Counted from the stretch's first letter, positions 1-10,299 are shown. The stretch is DNA of 64,000 nucleotides from Trueperella pecoris (GCF_014926385.1 NZ_CP053291.1:1674001-1738000), one strand, 5' to 3'. A program made the numbers and translations. Notes: generated by a model not told the origin, from the sequence alone.

Positions 1-747
1 TTGCGCCGCGATGAGCCGCGAGGTCGGAAGTTCGAAGATGAGGCGGTCGTTCTCGGTGTCGTCCGGGTCGAAGATCGGCACCACCGGCCCGGCCGCTTGC
101 CCGAATGCTTGCGAGCCGTCCACGACGCCGTCGGCCGGTTGGCCGACAGCCGCGGGGAGCTCGGTGCCCGGCTCGCGTCCGACGACGTCGGTTGCGGACA
201 GGCCCATGCCGATCGGACGCCCGGCGCGCGCGTTGGCCAGCCCGGTGAGGACTTCCTTGCGCAGCTTGGCGCAGTCTTCCATTGTCAGCAGGCCGAGTTC
301 GGTTGCGGGCTCGCTGCCAGCTGATTCGATCTTGACTGACCCGAAGCCGAAGATGCGGCCGAAAAGGCGCTGCTCGACTTCGACGGTCTGGACTCGATCC
401 CAGCGCATGTGGCTGTGGTTCTTGATGAGGACGCCGGTGCGTTTGTGGATGCCGGAGTCCACGATGGCGAAGCTCTGGTACTTCCAGGACACCCAAGAGA
501 AGAGGATGACCAAGAGAGTGAGGACGATCAGGCCGCCGAAGATGGCGATCCCGATGAGCCACGTGATGTGGTCGAGGAGGTCGGTGAAGCCGTCCATCCC
601 ATTTTCAAGAATCTGTTGAAGAATGTTGTAGACAGCGATGGCGAGGACGACCCACACCATGCCGCCCTTGGCGATCGGGGTGACCTTGTGGAATTTTCGC
701 CATGCCTCGGCGGGGACGGAGTCTCCCAGGTTGCGCTTGTCGCTCAC
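1..747 (-). CDS. PH domain membrane protein (YdbT/YdbS-like), partial
   Basis: The reading frame opens with GTG at 747 and stays open to the window edge, so the C-terminus is missing. About 249 residues are visible. Two hydrophobic segments occupy roughly residues 30-46 and 60-85. A bacterial PH-like domain follows; the stretch IHKRTGVLIKNHSHMRWDRV is typical of this fold. After it comes a low-complexity acidic tail. The GTG overlaps the stop of the upstream PH-domain gene (GTGA), so the two are translationally coupled and probably form a pair like the bPH_2 pairs of Gram-positive bacteria. The family's role is poorly known (membrane-associated, possibly envelope stress). The start is chosen from the overlap, as no ATG lies nearby. 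Confidence 0.8.
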   Translation of the reverse strand, partial: MSDKRNLGDSVPAEAWRKFHKVTPIAKGGMVWVVLAIAVYNILQQILENGMDGFTDLLDHITWLIGIAIFGGLIVLTLLVILFSWVSWKYQSFAIVDSGIHKRTGVLIKNHSHMRWDRVQTVEVEQRLFGRIFGFGSVKIESAGSEPATELGLLTMEDCAKLRKEVLTGLANARAGRPIGMGLSATDVVGREPGTELPAAVGQPADGVVDGSQAFGQAAGPVVPIFDPDDTENDRLIFELPTSRLIAAQ

Positions 748-1241
748 AGGCCCTCCATCTTGACTTCGCCGAGGGAGGTCAGCTTCTCACGCAGGCGCTC
801 GGCTTCTTCGAGCCGGACCCCGGGGATTTCCGCTTCCGTCGTAGCCGATGCGGTGACGAGCTCGATGCTCGCGAGGCCGAAGCGCTTGAGCACCGGCCCA
901 GTCTCAACGTTGACCTGCTGCATGCGCCCGTACGGGACCACGGACATGCGCTGGAACATGACGCCCGAACGGATGAGGAGCTCGTCTTCGAGCTCCGCGT
1001 AGCCGAACATGCGGGCGCGGCGGACGGCGAAAGGAATTTGAATGAGGGCGATCACTGATACGATCGCTGCCGCGATCCACCAGATGAGGCCAGGCATGCT
1101 CGCCGATCCCCACATCCATCCGGCAACGCATACCGCGATGACGACCGCGGCGACGCCGATCGTCCACCGAATCAGTGCCACCGTCTGATATTGAGGTGGT
1201 AGGGACGTGAAGCTGACCGACTGTGCAAGCGTATGTTTCAT
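744..1241 (-). CDS. PH domain-containing membrane protein
   Basis: The protein has 165 residues. Two membrane-spanning segments lie at about residues 24-45 and 50-70. They are followed by a bacterial PH-like domain (bPH_2, formerly DUF304), with the family-typical run RSGVMFQRMSVVPYGRMQQV near residue 91. It is the first of two tandem PH-domain genes and overlaps the second by four bases. It lies 57 bases downstream of the DUF3180 gene on the same strand, the usual place for these genes at the end of the actinobacterial folate cluster. The fold call is firm; no substrate or partner can be read from the sequence. Confidence 0.85.
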   Translation of the reverse strand: MKHTLAQSVSFTSLPPQYQTVALIRWTIGVAAVVIAVCVAGWMWGSASMPGLIWWIAAAIVSVIALIQIPFAVRRARMFGYAELEDELLIRSGVMFQRMSVVPYGRMQQVNVETGPVLKRFGLASIELVTASATTEAEIPGVRLEEAERLREKLTSLGEVKMEGL

Positions 1242-1298
1242 ACGACTAACCCTACATCCCGTACGTTTGGCTTTAAAAGGCTCAGCTCGGGGCGGGGA

Positions 1299-1790
1299 TT
1301 ACGCCCCAGCTGTCCCACTTGCTTCGGAACTTGCGTCGGGCGAGGCGTCGTCGTCGATACACCACCTTTCACCAACAAGGGCAAGTACGGTCATAATGAT
1401 CGATGCTAATCCGGCGACCAAGGCGTTAGTGCCTTGTTCATCGAGGAAGGAGGTCGGTCCTCCCATGAAGTATGCGACCGCCACGCCGATAGCACCGCCC
1501 GAGAGGATAGCTCCCCCGCGCGAGGTCGCGCCGGTGAGAACCCAGATGCGGGCCGCGTAGAGCTGGTCGATAGGACGCCGGCCACGCCGATACTGCCGCA
1601 CGAGCCAGGCCTGCACGATCACGATGACGCCGATCGCGATCGGCACGAGGAAAAGCCAAAATGGAACCTGTATAGGGCTAATGCCCGATCGGACAAAGAT
1701 GGATGCCAGAGAAAAAAGCGTCACGCCCGCAACCACGGCGATGGCGAGCAGGCTCGTCCATGAGGTGGGGCGTAGTTTTCCGTCGCTCAT
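1299..1790 (-). CDS. DUF3180 family membrane protein
   Basis: This is a 163-residue integral membrane protein with four predicted hydrophobic segments (about residues 12-30, 42-62, 88-106 and 118-140) and a short acidic, alanine- and serine-rich tail. Length, topology and position directly after the folB-folK gene match DUF3180, a family restricted to Actinobacteria and of unknown function. Its ATG overlaps the stop of folB-folK (ATGA), so it is part of the folate operon. A link to folate synthesis is suggested only by this conserved neighbourhood. Confidence 0.85.
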   Translation of the reverse strand: MSDGKLRPTSWTSLLAIAVVAGVTLFSLASIFVRSGISPIQVPFWLFLVPIAIGVIVIVQAWLVRQYRRGRRPIDQLYAARIWVLTGATSRGGAILSGGAIGVAVAYFMGGPTSFLDEQGTNALVAGLASIIMTVLALVGERWCIDDDASPDASSEASGTAGA

Positions 1791-2647
1791 CAGGGACCTT
1801 CGACGAGCTCGATCTGCTGCTCCTCAAGCCCAGCCAAAAGCGTGGCTACGGGTTGACCTGCGAGTTCGGCGTCGGGATCGATGGCGAGCCACGGCTCGAG
1901 CACGAAGCGGCGCTCGGCGGCGCGCGGGTGCGGGAGGGTGAGGCCCTCATCGTCGCTGGTCACGTCGCCGAAGGTGATGATGTCGAGGTCGAGGGTGCGG
2001 GGGCCCCAACGCTCCTCGCGCACCCGGCCGTGATCGTTTTCGATCTTCTGTAGCTTCGCCAGAAGCTCCTCGGGACTGAGGGTGGTGGCGGCCATGACGA
2101 CGGCGTTGATGTAGTCCGGCTGTTCGGACTGTCCCTCGGCCAATACCGGCGCGGTGCGGTAGAGGCCGGATATCGCGATAAGGTCGGCGATCGCACCAAC
2201 CTCGTCAATGGCCCGACGCACGTGGTCTGCCGGATCGTCGAGGTTGGAGCCGATGGCGATGACGGCGAGCGGGTCAGGATCCAGGCTCGGACCCCAGGTC
2301 TCAACGGTCACCGAGACGTCTGCGAACTTGTGATCCATCGGCGCGTGGGGCTTGTGTAGGGTGACTTCCACGGCCGTAGCACCCAGATCGTGGACGCGGG
2401 CGGCGATGCGATCGGCGAGGGTCTCGATGAGGTCGCAGTGTTCGCCCTCGATGACCTTCACGACGACGTCGGCGACCTCGGCGTAGGAGATCGTGTCCTC
2501 AATGCGATCGGTCTGCAGGGCCCGTGAAATATCCAGGTGGATCTTGAGGTCCACCACGAACTCCTGCGGCTGAGCGTGCTCAAAGTCGAGCACGCCGTGT
2601 GTTCCGCGGGCACGCAGCCCGCTCAACTGGATCTTTGCCATCCTCAT
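1790..2647 (-). CDS. folBK: bifunctional dihydroneopterin aldolase / HPPK (FolB-FolK fusion)
   Basis: A 285-residue fusion of two consecutive folate enzymes. Residues 1 to about 118 are dihydroneopterin aldolase (FolB), which makes 6-hydroxymethyl-dihydropterin. From about residue 127 onward is the pyrophosphokinase FolK, which activates that product with ATP. The FolK half shows AIGSNLDDP and the HPPK signature RWGPRTLDLDI near residue 215. I place the start at the ATG overlapping the folP stop (ATGA at 2644-2647) rather than at a longer in-frame extension that would run inside folP. The fused arrangement is common in Actinobacteria and should channel the pterin directly to FolP, encoded just upstream in the same operon. 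Confidence 0.92.
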   Translation of the reverse strand: MRMAKIQLSGLRARGTHGVLDFEHAQPQEFVVDLKIHLDISRALQTDRIEDTISYAEVADVVVKVIEGEHCDLIETLADRIAARVHDLGATAVEVTLHKPHAPMDHKFADVSVTVETWGPSLDPDPLAVIAIGSNLDDPADHVRRAIDEVGAIADLIAISGLYRTAPVLAEGQSEQPDYINAVVMAATTLSPEELLAKLQKIENDHGRVREERWGPRTLDLDIITFGDVTSDDEGLTLPHPRAAERRFVLEPWLAIDPDAELAGQPVATLLAGLEEQQIELVEGP

Positions 2648-3420
2648 GCTTGTCCCCTCATCATCTCTATGGCGTTGATGGCGCTCGCGGTTGCGGCGAC
2701 GTTGTGGACACGTACGGCCCACGTGCCCGTTTCGGCTAAAAGTGCGCTGATCGTCGCCGTTGCCCCGTCCTTATCCCCGACGGCGACCGGCGCGAGGAAT
2801 CGTTTGCGCGAGTGGCCCACGAGCACGCGGTGTCCCTCGCCGAGAAAGGTGCCCAGGCCGCAGAGGATTTCCCAATCCTGCAGGCCCACCTTGGCAAAAC
2901 CTAGTCCCGGGTCCAAGACTATACGCTCGGGGGCGATTCCGGCGGCGACGGCGGCGTCTCGCGAGGCCAACAGCTCGGAGTGCACCTCACCGACGACGTC
3001 GTCGTAGACGGCTAGCTCGTTCATCGTGCGCGCGTTACCGCGCCCGTGTTGAAGGATGTAGTCGCATTCGAGGGCGGCGACGGTGGCGAACATGTCGGCG
3101 TCGCCCTGCCCGCCCGTGACGTCGTTGACGATGCTGGCGCCCGCCTCGACGGCGAGTTTGGCCGTGGGGGCATGGTAGGTGTCGACGGAGATAGTGGTCT
3201 CACGCGCAAGTGTGGCGACGACGTCGGCGATCCTCCCCCATTCCTCCTCGGGCGCGACGGCCTGCGCACCGGGACGGGTCGACTCCCCGCCGATGTCGAG
3301 GATCGTGGCGCCGTCGGCGATCAGCTGGCGTCCGTGGTCGATCGCGGCGCGCGGATCAAGATACTTGCCGCCGTCCGAAAACGAGTTCGGAGTGACGTTA
3401 ACGATTCCCATGATGTGCAT
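2644..3420 (-). CDS. folP: dihydropteroate synthase
   Basis: A 258-residue TIM-barrel enzyme that joins the activated pterin to p-aminobenzoate to give dihydropteroate; it is the sulfonamide target. The N-terminal DHPS signature GIVNVTPNSFSDGG lies at residues 5-18 and the second signature GGESTRPGA follows near residue 44. Near the C-terminus, VGHSRKRFL supplies the phosphate-binding end of the barrel. The first signature has Asn (TPNSF) where many family members have Asp, a tolerated variant. The gene sits 10 bases after folE and overlaps the folB-folK gene by four bases. The short N-terminus is normal for the family. Confidence 0.95.
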   Translation of the reverse strand: MHIMGIVNVTPNSFSDGGKYLDPRAAIDHGRQLIADGATILDIGGESTRPGAQAVAPEEEWGRIADVVATLARETTISVDTYHAPTAKLAVEAGASIVNDVTGGQGDADMFATVAALECDYILQHGRGNARTMNELAVYDDVVGEVHSELLASRDAAVAAGIAPERIVLDPGLGFAKVGLQDWEILCGLGTFLGEGHRVLVGHSRKRFLAPVAVGDKDGATATISALLAETGTWAVRVHNVAATASAINAIEMMRGQA

Positions 3421-3430
3421 GTGTTCTCCT

Positions 3431-3994
3431 TTAGCCAGCCATGATGAGGCTCATGGCCTCGGCACGGGTGGCGGGATCGTGCATGGCGCCGCGCACGGCC
3501 GACGTAACCGTCCGCGAGCCGGGCTTTCGCACGCCGCGCATCGACATGCACAGGTGCTCAGCTTCGACGACGACGATGACGCCGGAGGCGCCCAGCCGCT
3601 CGGCCAACGCGTCGGCCACCTCGGTGGTCAGGCGCTCTTGAACCTGGGGGCGATGGGCGTAGCCGTCGACGAGACGGGCAAGTTTGGACAGGCCGGTCAC
3701 CCGGCCGTCGGGGCCGGGGATGTAGCCCACGTGTGCCACGCCGTGGAAGGGTAGCAGGTGGTGTTCGCACATGGAATACATGGGGATGTCACGTACGAGG
3801 ACCATCTCTTGGTGGCCGACGTCGAAGACCTTCTCCAGGTGCTCGCCCGGGTCTTCCCCGAGCCCGCCGAAGATTTCTGCATAGGAGCGCGTCACCCGGG
3901 CGGGGGTGTCCTTTAGCCCGTCGCGGTCGGGGTCCTCGCCGATGGCGATGAGGAGTTCACGGACGGCGGCTTCGGCGCGAGCGGAGTCGATCAT
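3431..3994 (-). CDS. folE: GTP cyclohydrolase I
   Basis: A 187-residue enzyme converting GTP to dihydroneopterin triphosphate, the entry step of folate synthesis. Zinc and active-site residues are visible: Cys76 and His78-His79 in [12 protein letters not shown], and Cys149 in HLCMSMRGV. All are intact, so this is the zinc-dependent type IA enzyme. Its ATG overlaps the ftsH stop (coordinates 3991-3994). It therefore heads the folate block folE-folP-folBK-DUF3180 within the longer leftward operon. Length is normal for the family. Confidence 0.96.
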   Translation of the reverse strand: MIDSARAEAAVRELLIAIGEDPDRDGLKDTPARVTRSYAEIFGGLGEDPGEHLEKVFDVGHQEMVLVRDIPMYSMCEHHLLPFHGVAHVGYIPGPDGRVTGLSKLARLVDGYAHRPQVQERLTTEVADALAERLGASGVIVVVEAEHLCMSMRGVRKPGSRTVTSAVRGAMHDPATRAEAMSLIMAG

Positions 3995-6108
3995 TGGTCG
4001 GCCTCGCTGTGCTTGCCTTCGTCGGTTTCCTGGCCCTCAAGCGCGGTGGGCTCCTCGGCGGCCGCCTCGGCCTCGGGAAGTGGCACGGGCGGAAGGTCAG
4101 ACACGGGCCGCTCGGGAGAGGACAGCCACAGGTCGCGCGGCGGTGCCTTGACGATGTCTTGGAAGATCACCTTAAGCTCTTCTTCCAGCACAGTTTCCTT
4201 TTCGAGGAGAACAGTGGTGAGGCGGTCGAGGACGTGGCGGTTGTCCATCATAATCTGCCATGCTTCCTGGGCGGCACGGTCGAGGAGAGCATGGACTTCG
4301 TCGTCGACAACTTTGGCAAGCTGGTCAGAATGCTCGCGCGTGTTGCCGCCACCCATGCGGGTCATCGGGTCAGACTCATCGGCAACCAAACGTACCGCAC
4401 CTACACGCTGGGACATACCGTATTCGGTCACCATCTTACGGGCGACGTTCGTGGCCTTCTGAATGTCGTTGGAGGCTCCCGTGGTTGGGTCGTGGAAGAC
4501 GACCTCCTCGGCGGCGCGCCCGCCCATCGCGTAGACCATCTCGTCAAGCAGCTCGTGGCGGGAGGTCGAATAGCGGTCCTCAGTGGGCATGACCATGGTG
4601 TAGCCGAGTGCGCGCCCACGCGGAAGAATGGTCACCTTGGTGACCGGGTCGGAGTGGTTGAGCGCCGCGGCGGCCACCGCATGCCCGGCCTCGTGATAGG
4701 CCGTCATGCGCTTTTCTTTCGGATTCATCACTCGGGTGCGGCGCTGTGGACCTGCAATGACACGGTCGATTGCTTCATCAATGTCGTCCTCATCGATCTT
4801 CGCGTGCCCGCGGCGCGCAGCCAAGAGGGCGGCCTCGTTGAGGAGGTTGGCCAGGTCGGCGCCGGAGAAGCCGGGCGTGCGGCGTGCGATAGATTCGAGG
4901 CTGATGCCCTCAGCCAACGGCTTGCCGTCCGCGTGGACCTTGAGGATCTGCTCGCGCCCGGGCAGATCGGGGGCGTCCACGCCGATCTGACGGTCGAAGC
5001 GGCCGGGGCGCAGGAGCGCCGGGTCGAGCACGTCGGGCCGGTTGGTCGCCGCAATGACGATGACGTTGGTGCGATCGTCGAATCCGTCCATCTCCACGAG
5101 GAGCTGGTTGAGCGTCTGCTCGCGCTCGTCGTTGCCGCCGCCGATGCCGGAGCCGCGGTTGCGCCCAACGGCGTCGATCTCGTCAACGAAGATGATCGCC
5201 GGCGCCACCTTCTTGGCCTTGGTGAAGAGGTCACGCACGCGAGAGGCGCCCACGCCCACAAACATTTCAACAAATTCGGAAGCCGAAATATGGAAGAAAG
5301 GCACGCCCGCCTCGCCGGCCACGGCCTTGGCCAGAAGCGTCTTGCCGGTGCCCGGGGGACCGTAGAGAAGCACGCCGCGCGGAATCTTGGCGCCCATCTT
5401 ACGGAACTTGTCCGGCGTTTCGATGAACTCCTTGATTTCCCGCAGTTCTTCGACGGCCTCGTCCGCCCCGGCCACGTCGGAGAACGTGACGTCGGGCAGG
5501 TCGGACTCCACGCCGTCCTTCTTCACGCGCCCAAATTCGTTCATCCGCCCCTGCATCATCGGAACCATCCAGAAGAACAGTCCCATGATGATGAGCATGG
5601 GCAGAATGAAGGTCAAAATTGTGGTGAAGATAGACTGCTGAGGAACGATCGAGTTGTAACCGTTCTTCGAGTCGGCCTTCTCCACAAGCGAGAGTACCTG
5701 TGCGGCTTCGGGATCGGTGTATTGGAACTGAACCTTCTTCGTCGGTTGCTGTTCCTCACCTTCAAGGTCAGTCGGCTTGTAGTCCTCTTTAAGCCAGACT
5801 TGGACAACCTGGGAGCCGTCCGTGACCTGGACCCGTTCAATCGCCTGCGACTGCAAGATCTGGCGGCCCTCGCTCGTCTTGACCGAGGTAAAACCGGCGG
5901 GATTGAAGATGAAGAAGAGCGCCGCGGCACCGGCCACAAGCGCGCCCATCACCGTCCAGAAGATGCGGCGCTGCTTCTTTTCGCGTGCCTGATCTTCTTT
6001 GCTCTGGCGGGGCTTGTTCGGCTCCCCAGCCTTGGACTCCTCCGTCTTCTTGGGCTTGCGGCCCTTGCGGTTGAAGTCTTCCAGGTTGCGTCGCTGTCGA
6101 TTGGACAT
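3991..6108 (-). CDS. ftsH: ATP-dependent zinc metalloprotease FtsH
   Basis: A 705-residue membrane-anchored AAA protease that extracts and degrades misfolded membrane and short-lived cytosolic proteins as a hexamer. Order of parts: a charged Lys-rich N-terminus (1-48), first membrane segment (about 50-70), an extracytoplasmic domain, and second membrane segment (about 160-184). The AAA domain has Walker A GPPGTGKT at 250-257 and Walker B IIFVDEID near 305-312, with the SRH at about 355-372. The M41 protease domain has zinc site HEAGH at 472-476. The C-terminal tail is acidic and low in complexity. All catalytic residues are present. The stop overlaps folE and the start lies directly after the hpt stop (adjacent bases), giving the classic hpt-ftsH-folE coupling. 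Confidence 0.97.
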   Translation of the reverse strand: MSNRQRRNLEDFNRKGRKPKKTEESKAGEPNKPRQSKEDQAREKKQRRIFWTVMGALVAGAAALFFIFNPAGFTSVKTSEGRQILQSQAIERVQVTDGSQVVQVWLKEDYKPTDLEGEEQQPTKKVQFQYTDPEAAQVLSLVEKADSKNGYNSIVPQQSIFTTILTFILPMLIIMGLFFWMVPMMQGRMNEFGRVKKDGVESDLPDVTFSDVAGADEAVEELREIKEFIETPDKFRKMGAKIPRGVLLYGPPGTGKTLLAKAVAGEAGVPFFHISASEFVEMFVGVGASRVRDLFTKAKKVAPAIIFVDEIDAVGRNRGSGIGGGNDEREQTLNQLLVEMDGFDDRTNVIVIAATNRPDVLDPALLRPGRFDRQIGVDAPDLPGREQILKVHADGKPLAEGISLESIARRTPGFSGADLANLLNEAALLAARRGHAKIDEDDIDEAIDRVIAGPQRRTRVMNPKEKRMTAYHEAGHAVAAAALNHSDPVTKVTILPRGRALGYTMVMPTEDRYSTSRHELLDEMVYAMGGRAAEEVVFHDPTTGASNDIQKATNVARKMVTEYGMSQRVGAVRLVADESDPMTRMGGGNTREHSDQLAKVVDDEVHALLDRAAQEAWQIMMDNRHVLDRLTTVLLEKETVLEEELKVIFQDIVKAPPRDLWLSSPERPVSDLPPVPLPEAEAAAEEPTALEGQETDEGKHSEADQ

Positions 6109-6666
6109 TTAGCCTCCGTACACGTGCGGCGCGAGGACTCCGACGAACGGGAGGTGGCGGTAGTCCTCGGCATAATCTAGGCCGTAGCCGATGACGAATT
6201 CGTTGGGGACGTCGAAGCCGACGTATTCGACGTCGACCTCAACCTTGGCCGCCTCGGGCTTGCGCAGCAGGGTGGCGATCTTGACGGACTTGGCCCCGCG
6301 CGATTCGAGGTTCTGTAGCAGCCAGTCGAGGGTGAGGCCGGAGTCGATGATGTCTTCGACGATGAGAACGTTCATGCCGGCGATATCGGTGTCCAGATCC
6401 TTCAGGATGCGCACAACGCCCGACGTCTTGGTGGAGGCACCGTAGGAGGAGACGGCCATCCAGTCCATGTGAAGGGGAATCGAGATCTCGCGCGAGAGGT
6501 CGGCCATCACCATGATTGCGCCGCGCAGGACGCCAACGAGGAGCAGGGAGTCCTCATCCTTGTAGTCTTCGCTGATTTGCTTGCCCATCTCAGCTAGACG
6601 GGTCTTGATCTGCTCTTCGGTTACGACGACCTTGACGATGTCGTCCTTGCAATCTTCAAGCTTCAT
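6109..6666 (-). CDS. hpt: hypoxanthine phosphoribosyltransferase
   Basis: A 185-residue purine-salvage enzyme that transfers phosphoribose from PRPP to hypoxanthine or guanine. The PRPP-binding signature VEDIIDSGLT lies at residues 103-112, and the flexible-loop region with SYGASTKTSG is at about 74-83. The ATG shares bases with the tilS stop, and the stop abuts the ftsH ATG. The tilS-hpt-ftsH order is conserved far beyond Actinobacteria, which supports the assignment. A full-length, ordinary member. Confidence 0.95.
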   Translation of the reverse strand: MKLEDCKDDIVKVVVTEEQIKTRLAEMGKQISEDYKDEDSLLLVGVLRGAIMVMADLSREISIPLHMDWMAVSSYGASTKTSGVVRILKDLDTDIAGMNVLIVEDIIDSGLTLDWLLQNLESRGAKSVKIATLLRKPEAAKVEVDVEYVGFDVPNEFVIGYGLDYAEDYRHLPFVGVLAPHVYGG

Positions 6667-7715
6667 GATTTCTCCGCTCTCGGCGCTATGAATATAAGAT
6701 CATCGGCCCGGCGCGCGAACGCTCCCGGCACATCGATGTCACGTTTATTGTCCACTCCACATGCGAGCCTATCAAGTGCGTTGATGTGCCAGTAAACAAC
6801 GTCACCGGCCCGGGCCACCTTCGCGAGCGCCTCGCGCAGGATCCGGGTGCGCAGCGCACGTGGCTTGGCGGCCAGTTCTTTGGCGGGGATAACGACGCCG
6901 TCGCCCGAATCTCTCACCAGCTCACGGCCGATTTCGTGGGCGATGGCGCTCAGCGCGTCGTCGTCGTCGCGGGCCATGAGGGCCGTGCGGCCGAGGGCCT
7001 CAATGACTCCTCCTCCGAGGGCGGAATCGAGCTCGGGCAAGACGCGGTGACGAATCGCGCTGCGACGGAGCGGGCTGCCGTCGGCGGCGCGCCATGGGCC
7101 GTCGATCTCGTTGGTGGGGTCGTTGACCCAGGGCAGGTCAAGTTCCCGGCAGACCGTGCGCAGGTCCGCGCGGCGCATGTGCAGGTAGGGCCGGGCCATG
7201 GGGACGTCGTCGTGGCCGGGCAGGCTTCCCACCGCCCGCATGCCTGCCACCGAACGTGCACCCGAGCCCCGGCCCAGGCCGAGTAGGACGGTCTCCGCCT
7301 GGTCATCGGCGGTGTGGCCGAGTAGCACGGTCAGCGGGCCGGTGCCCTTCATACGGCCACCGGCGCGAGCGATATCGGCGATGCGGGCGTAGCGCGCGGC
7401 GCGGGCGTTACCCTCAGGGCCGGCGCCGCCCACCGTCGCCTGGACTTGGGTGACAATGGAGGCGTCCACGACCCGCTGGAGGTAGCGGTCAACCGCCAGC
7501 GCCTCCGCGGCGGACTCTGGGCGCAGGCCGTGGTCGATCGTCGTCGAAAGAACCTCGATGCGGCCACGCGCCGCCCACATCGCCACCTTCGTCAGCGCCA
7601 TCGAATCCGAGCCGCCCGAGACGGCGAGGAGCACGGCCGCCCCGTCAGGAACGCCCGCGAGCGCCTCAATCATCGCGTGACGGGCCGCCGTCACGGCAGG
7701 GTGGGGAAAAGACAT
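6663..7715 (-). CDS. tilS: tRNA(Ile)-lysidine synthetase
   Basis: A 350-residue N-type ATP pyrophosphatase that attaches lysine to C34 of the AUA-reading tRNA-Ile, changing its specificity from Met to Ile. The PP-loop SGGSDS is at residues 33-38. The downstream LLGHTADDQAETVLL stretch is the second family signature. The start is the ATG at 7715, which overlaps the upstream metalloprotease stop (ATGA); a longer in-frame start at 7790 would run inside that gene. The protein lacks a long C-terminal domain, as is usual for actinobacterial TilS. Confidence 0.94.
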   Translation of the reverse strand: MSFPHPAVTAARHAMIEALAGVPDGAAVLLAVSGGSDSMALTKVAMWAARGRIEVLSTTIDHGLRPESAAEALAVDRYLQRVVDASIVTQVQATVGGAGPEGNARAARYARIADIARAGGRMKGTGPLTVLLGHTADDQAETVLLGLGRGSGARSVAGMRAVGSLPGHDDVPMARPYLHMRRADLRTVCRELDLPWVNDPTNEIDGPWRAADGSPLRRSAIRHRVLPELDSALGGGVIEALGRTALMARDDDDALSAIAHEIGRELVRDSGDGVVIPAKELAAKPRALRTRILREALAKVARAGDVVYWHINALDRLACGVDNKRDIDVPGAFARRADDLIFIAPRAEKS

Positions 7716-8632
7716 CAGCGCATGCGCTCGATCCACGTGTCCGGATCGGCCAGCTCGTCCGCATTCGGCAGGCACATAGCGCTCTCCCACACCCGGTTGA
7801 AGAATTCCATGCCCTCGGCGTCCACCACGTGGGCCACAAACTGCGCCCCTTGCGTGTACTGCTTCGTCTTCTCCGCGAAGCCCGTGTATTTTGCGATCGC
7901 CGCAATGAGGGGGTTCTTGGCCTTTCGCTGCCGCGCCATGGCGGCGACGATGCGCGCGCGGCTGGGCATGCGGACCACGGGCACGTTGTTCATCACGTAT
8001 TCGGCGTGGCCTTCGAGGAGGGACATCATGGCCGTCGCCTCAGCCAGGATCTCGCTCGCCGAGTCGCCCGCGTCCATGGCGGAAAAGAGGGCCGAGGCCC
8101 TGTCTGTGATGACGGCCTTGAGCCAGGGAGCGGCCGCGAACTGCGTGGCGTGGGTGAGCTCATGGACGCACACCCACAGGCACAGATCGCGCTGGTCCAG
8201 ATCGTACTTGCCACGGAAGGAGGCCACGTTCGGCGCCACGAGATACAGCCTACCCTCCCCCGCGAAGGGGTCGAACTGGCCCAGCACGCGCGAGGCCACC
8301 GCCGGCAGCACGATCGCGCCCTCGGCCGTGCCGATGGACGTGCCGGAGCGCGCGGTCACGCCGGTCTCAGCGGGCAATCCGCTCGTCATCGCATCAATCG
8401 AGCGGGCGGCGGCAGCGGCCCACGTTGGCCGATCCACCACCTTGACCTCTATCCTGCCCGCGTCCGCGGCGGCCTCATCAAGCCCCGTAATCTCGCCGAC
8501 GAGTGCAGGGGCCACGCCTGCCTGCCTACGCAGATCGCGCACAACGCCAGCGGCCTGCGCCTGGCTCACCGCCGGACCGCCGCCCGAGATCAGGCGCGCA
8601 ACGCGCTGGACTTTCCTGTGGTCGATACTCAT
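7715..8632 (-). CDS. zinc-dependent metalloprotease (DUF2342 family)
   Basis: A 305-residue actinobacterial protein of the putative zincin family (DUF2342, sometimes annotated as an F420-biosynthesis-associated protein). The gluzincin-like motif HELTH is at residues 157-161 in VCVHELTHATQF, with a downstream EGHAEYVM that could supply the third ligand. No signal peptide is visible, so it is probably cytosolic. It lies between dacB and tilS, its usual conserved location, and overlaps tilS by three bases. The physiological substrate is not known; the F420 link in databases is by association only. Confidence 0.85.
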   Translation of the reverse strand: MSIDHRKVQRVARLISGGGPAVSQAQAAGVVRDLRRQAGVAPALVGEITGLDEAAADAGRIEVKVVDRPTWAAAAARSIDAMTSGLPAETGVTARSGTSIGTAEGAIVLPAVASRVLGQFDPFAGEGRLYLVAPNVASFRGKYDLDQRDLCLWVCVHELTHATQFAAAPWLKAVITDRASALFSAMDAGDSASEILAEATAMMSLLEGHAEYVMNNVPVVRMPSRARIVAAMARQRKAKNPLIAAIAKYTGFAEKTKQYTQGAQFVAHVVDAEGMEFFNRVWESAMCLPNADELADPDTWIERMR

Positions 8633-8722
8633 GACTCTAGGGTAGTTCCCCCGCGCCGGGCACGCGAGAAAAGTTGCCCTCGGCTAAAATCTGGGCGACG
8701 GCGCCGTCCGCGAACCGAAACC

Positions 8723-10075
8723 CTAGAGGTGAGCCAGGCCCTCGACGAATCCGTCAATGAGGGAACGTGAATCGGGCGCGGTGCCCTCCTCGAGATGGTC
8801 GAGGAGGACGGAAAACACCAGCGGGTAGCCGGCCTCGGTGCGCATGAATCCGGACAGGGAAATCGCCTCGACCAGCGTGCCCGTCTTGGCGCGGACCTGA
8901 CCGCTGATGTCCGAGCCATCGAAGCGATGTGTGAGCGTGCCCGTCAGCGACGCCACCGGCAGGCCGGCCGGCAGCGCGGCGAGCGGGCATTCCTTGCACT
9001 GCCAGGTTTCGAGCAGGATGTTGTTGAGCAACGACGCCGTCAACCGATTCGTCATTGACAGTCCCGAGGCGTCCCCGAGGACGACGCCGGTCATGTCGAA
9101 CTTGGCGCCCATCACCTCGCCGATGGCCTTGGCAGCGCCCTCGAAGGAGCCCGTGGCCTTCGCCGCGCCGACGAGGTGACCCATCACTTCCGCCAGCGAA
9201 TTATCGGAGGCCGTCAGGAGGAGGCCGACGAGTTCGCGCACCGGCGCGCTATTGACCCGGGCGAGCTCCACGGCTGCCGCCGGCGCCCTGCCTCCACGCT
9301 CCACGCCGGACACCTCGAGGCCCGCGGCGCGCAGATGCTCGGCGAAGACCTCGCCGGCGGCGAGGTCGGGATTGGGCAGGTAGCCGCCCTTGCTGGCCCT
9401 CCCCCGGTCGATGGCGAGGGGACGAAGCTCCATGATGAACCCGCGGTCGGCACCCTCGATGTCCGTAAAGTACTGCGGGCCTTCGAACAGGGAGGAGTCC
9501 ACGACGACGTTGGTCGCGCCCACGCCCTTATCCTTCATCGCCTGGGCTGCCGCGGTTGCCAAATCGCCAAGGCCGGCGCGGCCTTGGGTGGCGTGCGGGT
9601 CACCCGCGCCTTCGGCCAGCAGGACGTCACCACCGCCAACGAGGTAAAGCGTCGTACCGGCAAGCGAGGCCACGGTGGGGAGCGTCGTCTCGGGCCCGAG
9701 CACCTCGAGCGCGGCAGCCGACGTCACGATCTTCATGTTCGACGCCGGTATCGCCGGCCTGTCCGGATTGAGCGACGCGATGACCTCACCGGTTCGTGGG
9801 TCGCTGACAACCACCGAGGTCTGGCCCGTATTACGTTCATGATTGGCCAAAGCCTCGATCAGGGAGCTGACCTCCGACGCGCGCGGAGCCTTCGCCGCGG
9901 GCTCACCGCCGACGTCGGGCGCCTGCGCTTTCACCTGGGCAACCGTCGGGTATGGCAGGGGTTCAGCCGGGGCCGGCGCCGTCGTGAGCGGGCCAGGGAG
10001 GAGATCCCACGCGTCGGCAAACACATAACCGCCGACGCTGACGGTCAGTAATAATGCCAAGACCCTTTTCCACAC
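8723..10075 (-). CDS. dacB: D-alanyl-D-alanine carboxypeptidase/endopeptidase (PBP4, family S13)
   Basis: The protein has 450 residues from the GTG at 10075, which puts a membrane anchor or signal segment (about residues 4-20, [16 protein letters not shown]) at the N-terminus. The longer frame to 10213 would add an arginine-rich, unlikely leader that reaches toward the divergent ppa promoter. Serine penicillin-recognising motifs are all present: SxxK as SNMK at 112-115, SxN as SDN at 290-292, and KTG at 397-399. The enzyme trims or cleaves peptidoglycan peptides outside the membrane. It is the first gene of the leftward cluster, with 90 bases before the metalloprotease gene. Confidence 0.93.
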   Translation of the reverse strand: MWKRVLALLLTVSVGGYVFADAWDLLPGPLTTAPAPAEPLPYPTVAQVKAQAPDVGGEPAAKAPRASEVSSLIEALANHERNTGQTSVVVSDPRTGEVIASLNPDRPAIPASNMKIVTSAAALEVLGPETTLPTVASLAGTTLYLVGGGDVLLAEGAGDPHATQGRAGLGDLATAAAQAMKDKGVGATNVVVDSSLFEGPQYFTDIEGADRGFIMELRPLAIDRGRASKGGYLPNPDLAAGEVFAEHLRAAGLEVSGVERGGRAPAAAVELARVNSAPVRELVGLLLTASDNSLAEVMGHLVGAAKATGSFEGAAKAIGEVMGAKFDMTGVVLGDASGLSMTNRLTASLLNNILLETWQCKECPLAALPAGLPVASLTGTLTHRFDGSDISGQVRAKTGTLVEAISLSGFMRTEAGYPLVFSVLLDHLEEGTAPDSRSLIDGFVEGLAHL

Positions 10076-10299
10076 GTGGCAATCTTCCCACAGTGAGGGC
10101 CGATTCCGCCACGGCGGTGCTTCGCGGAGAGGTTCGCGGCCGGGGGCGGATGGTTCGCGGCCGGAGGCGCCGTCAGCCACGATTTCCCACCGAGAGCGCG
10201 GCCGTAAGAACAAATGTGCGCTTCCACCCTCGATTCACGCAGAAATATTTCGGACATGGTGGCTACAATGGTTCTCAGATAAACCTAAAGGAGAGATTA

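Noticed and set aside
3994-6180. Long open frame opposite ftsH (728 codons)
   Set aside because: It is the antisense shadow of ftsH in GC-rich DNA and has no family resemblance; ftsH itself is certain.
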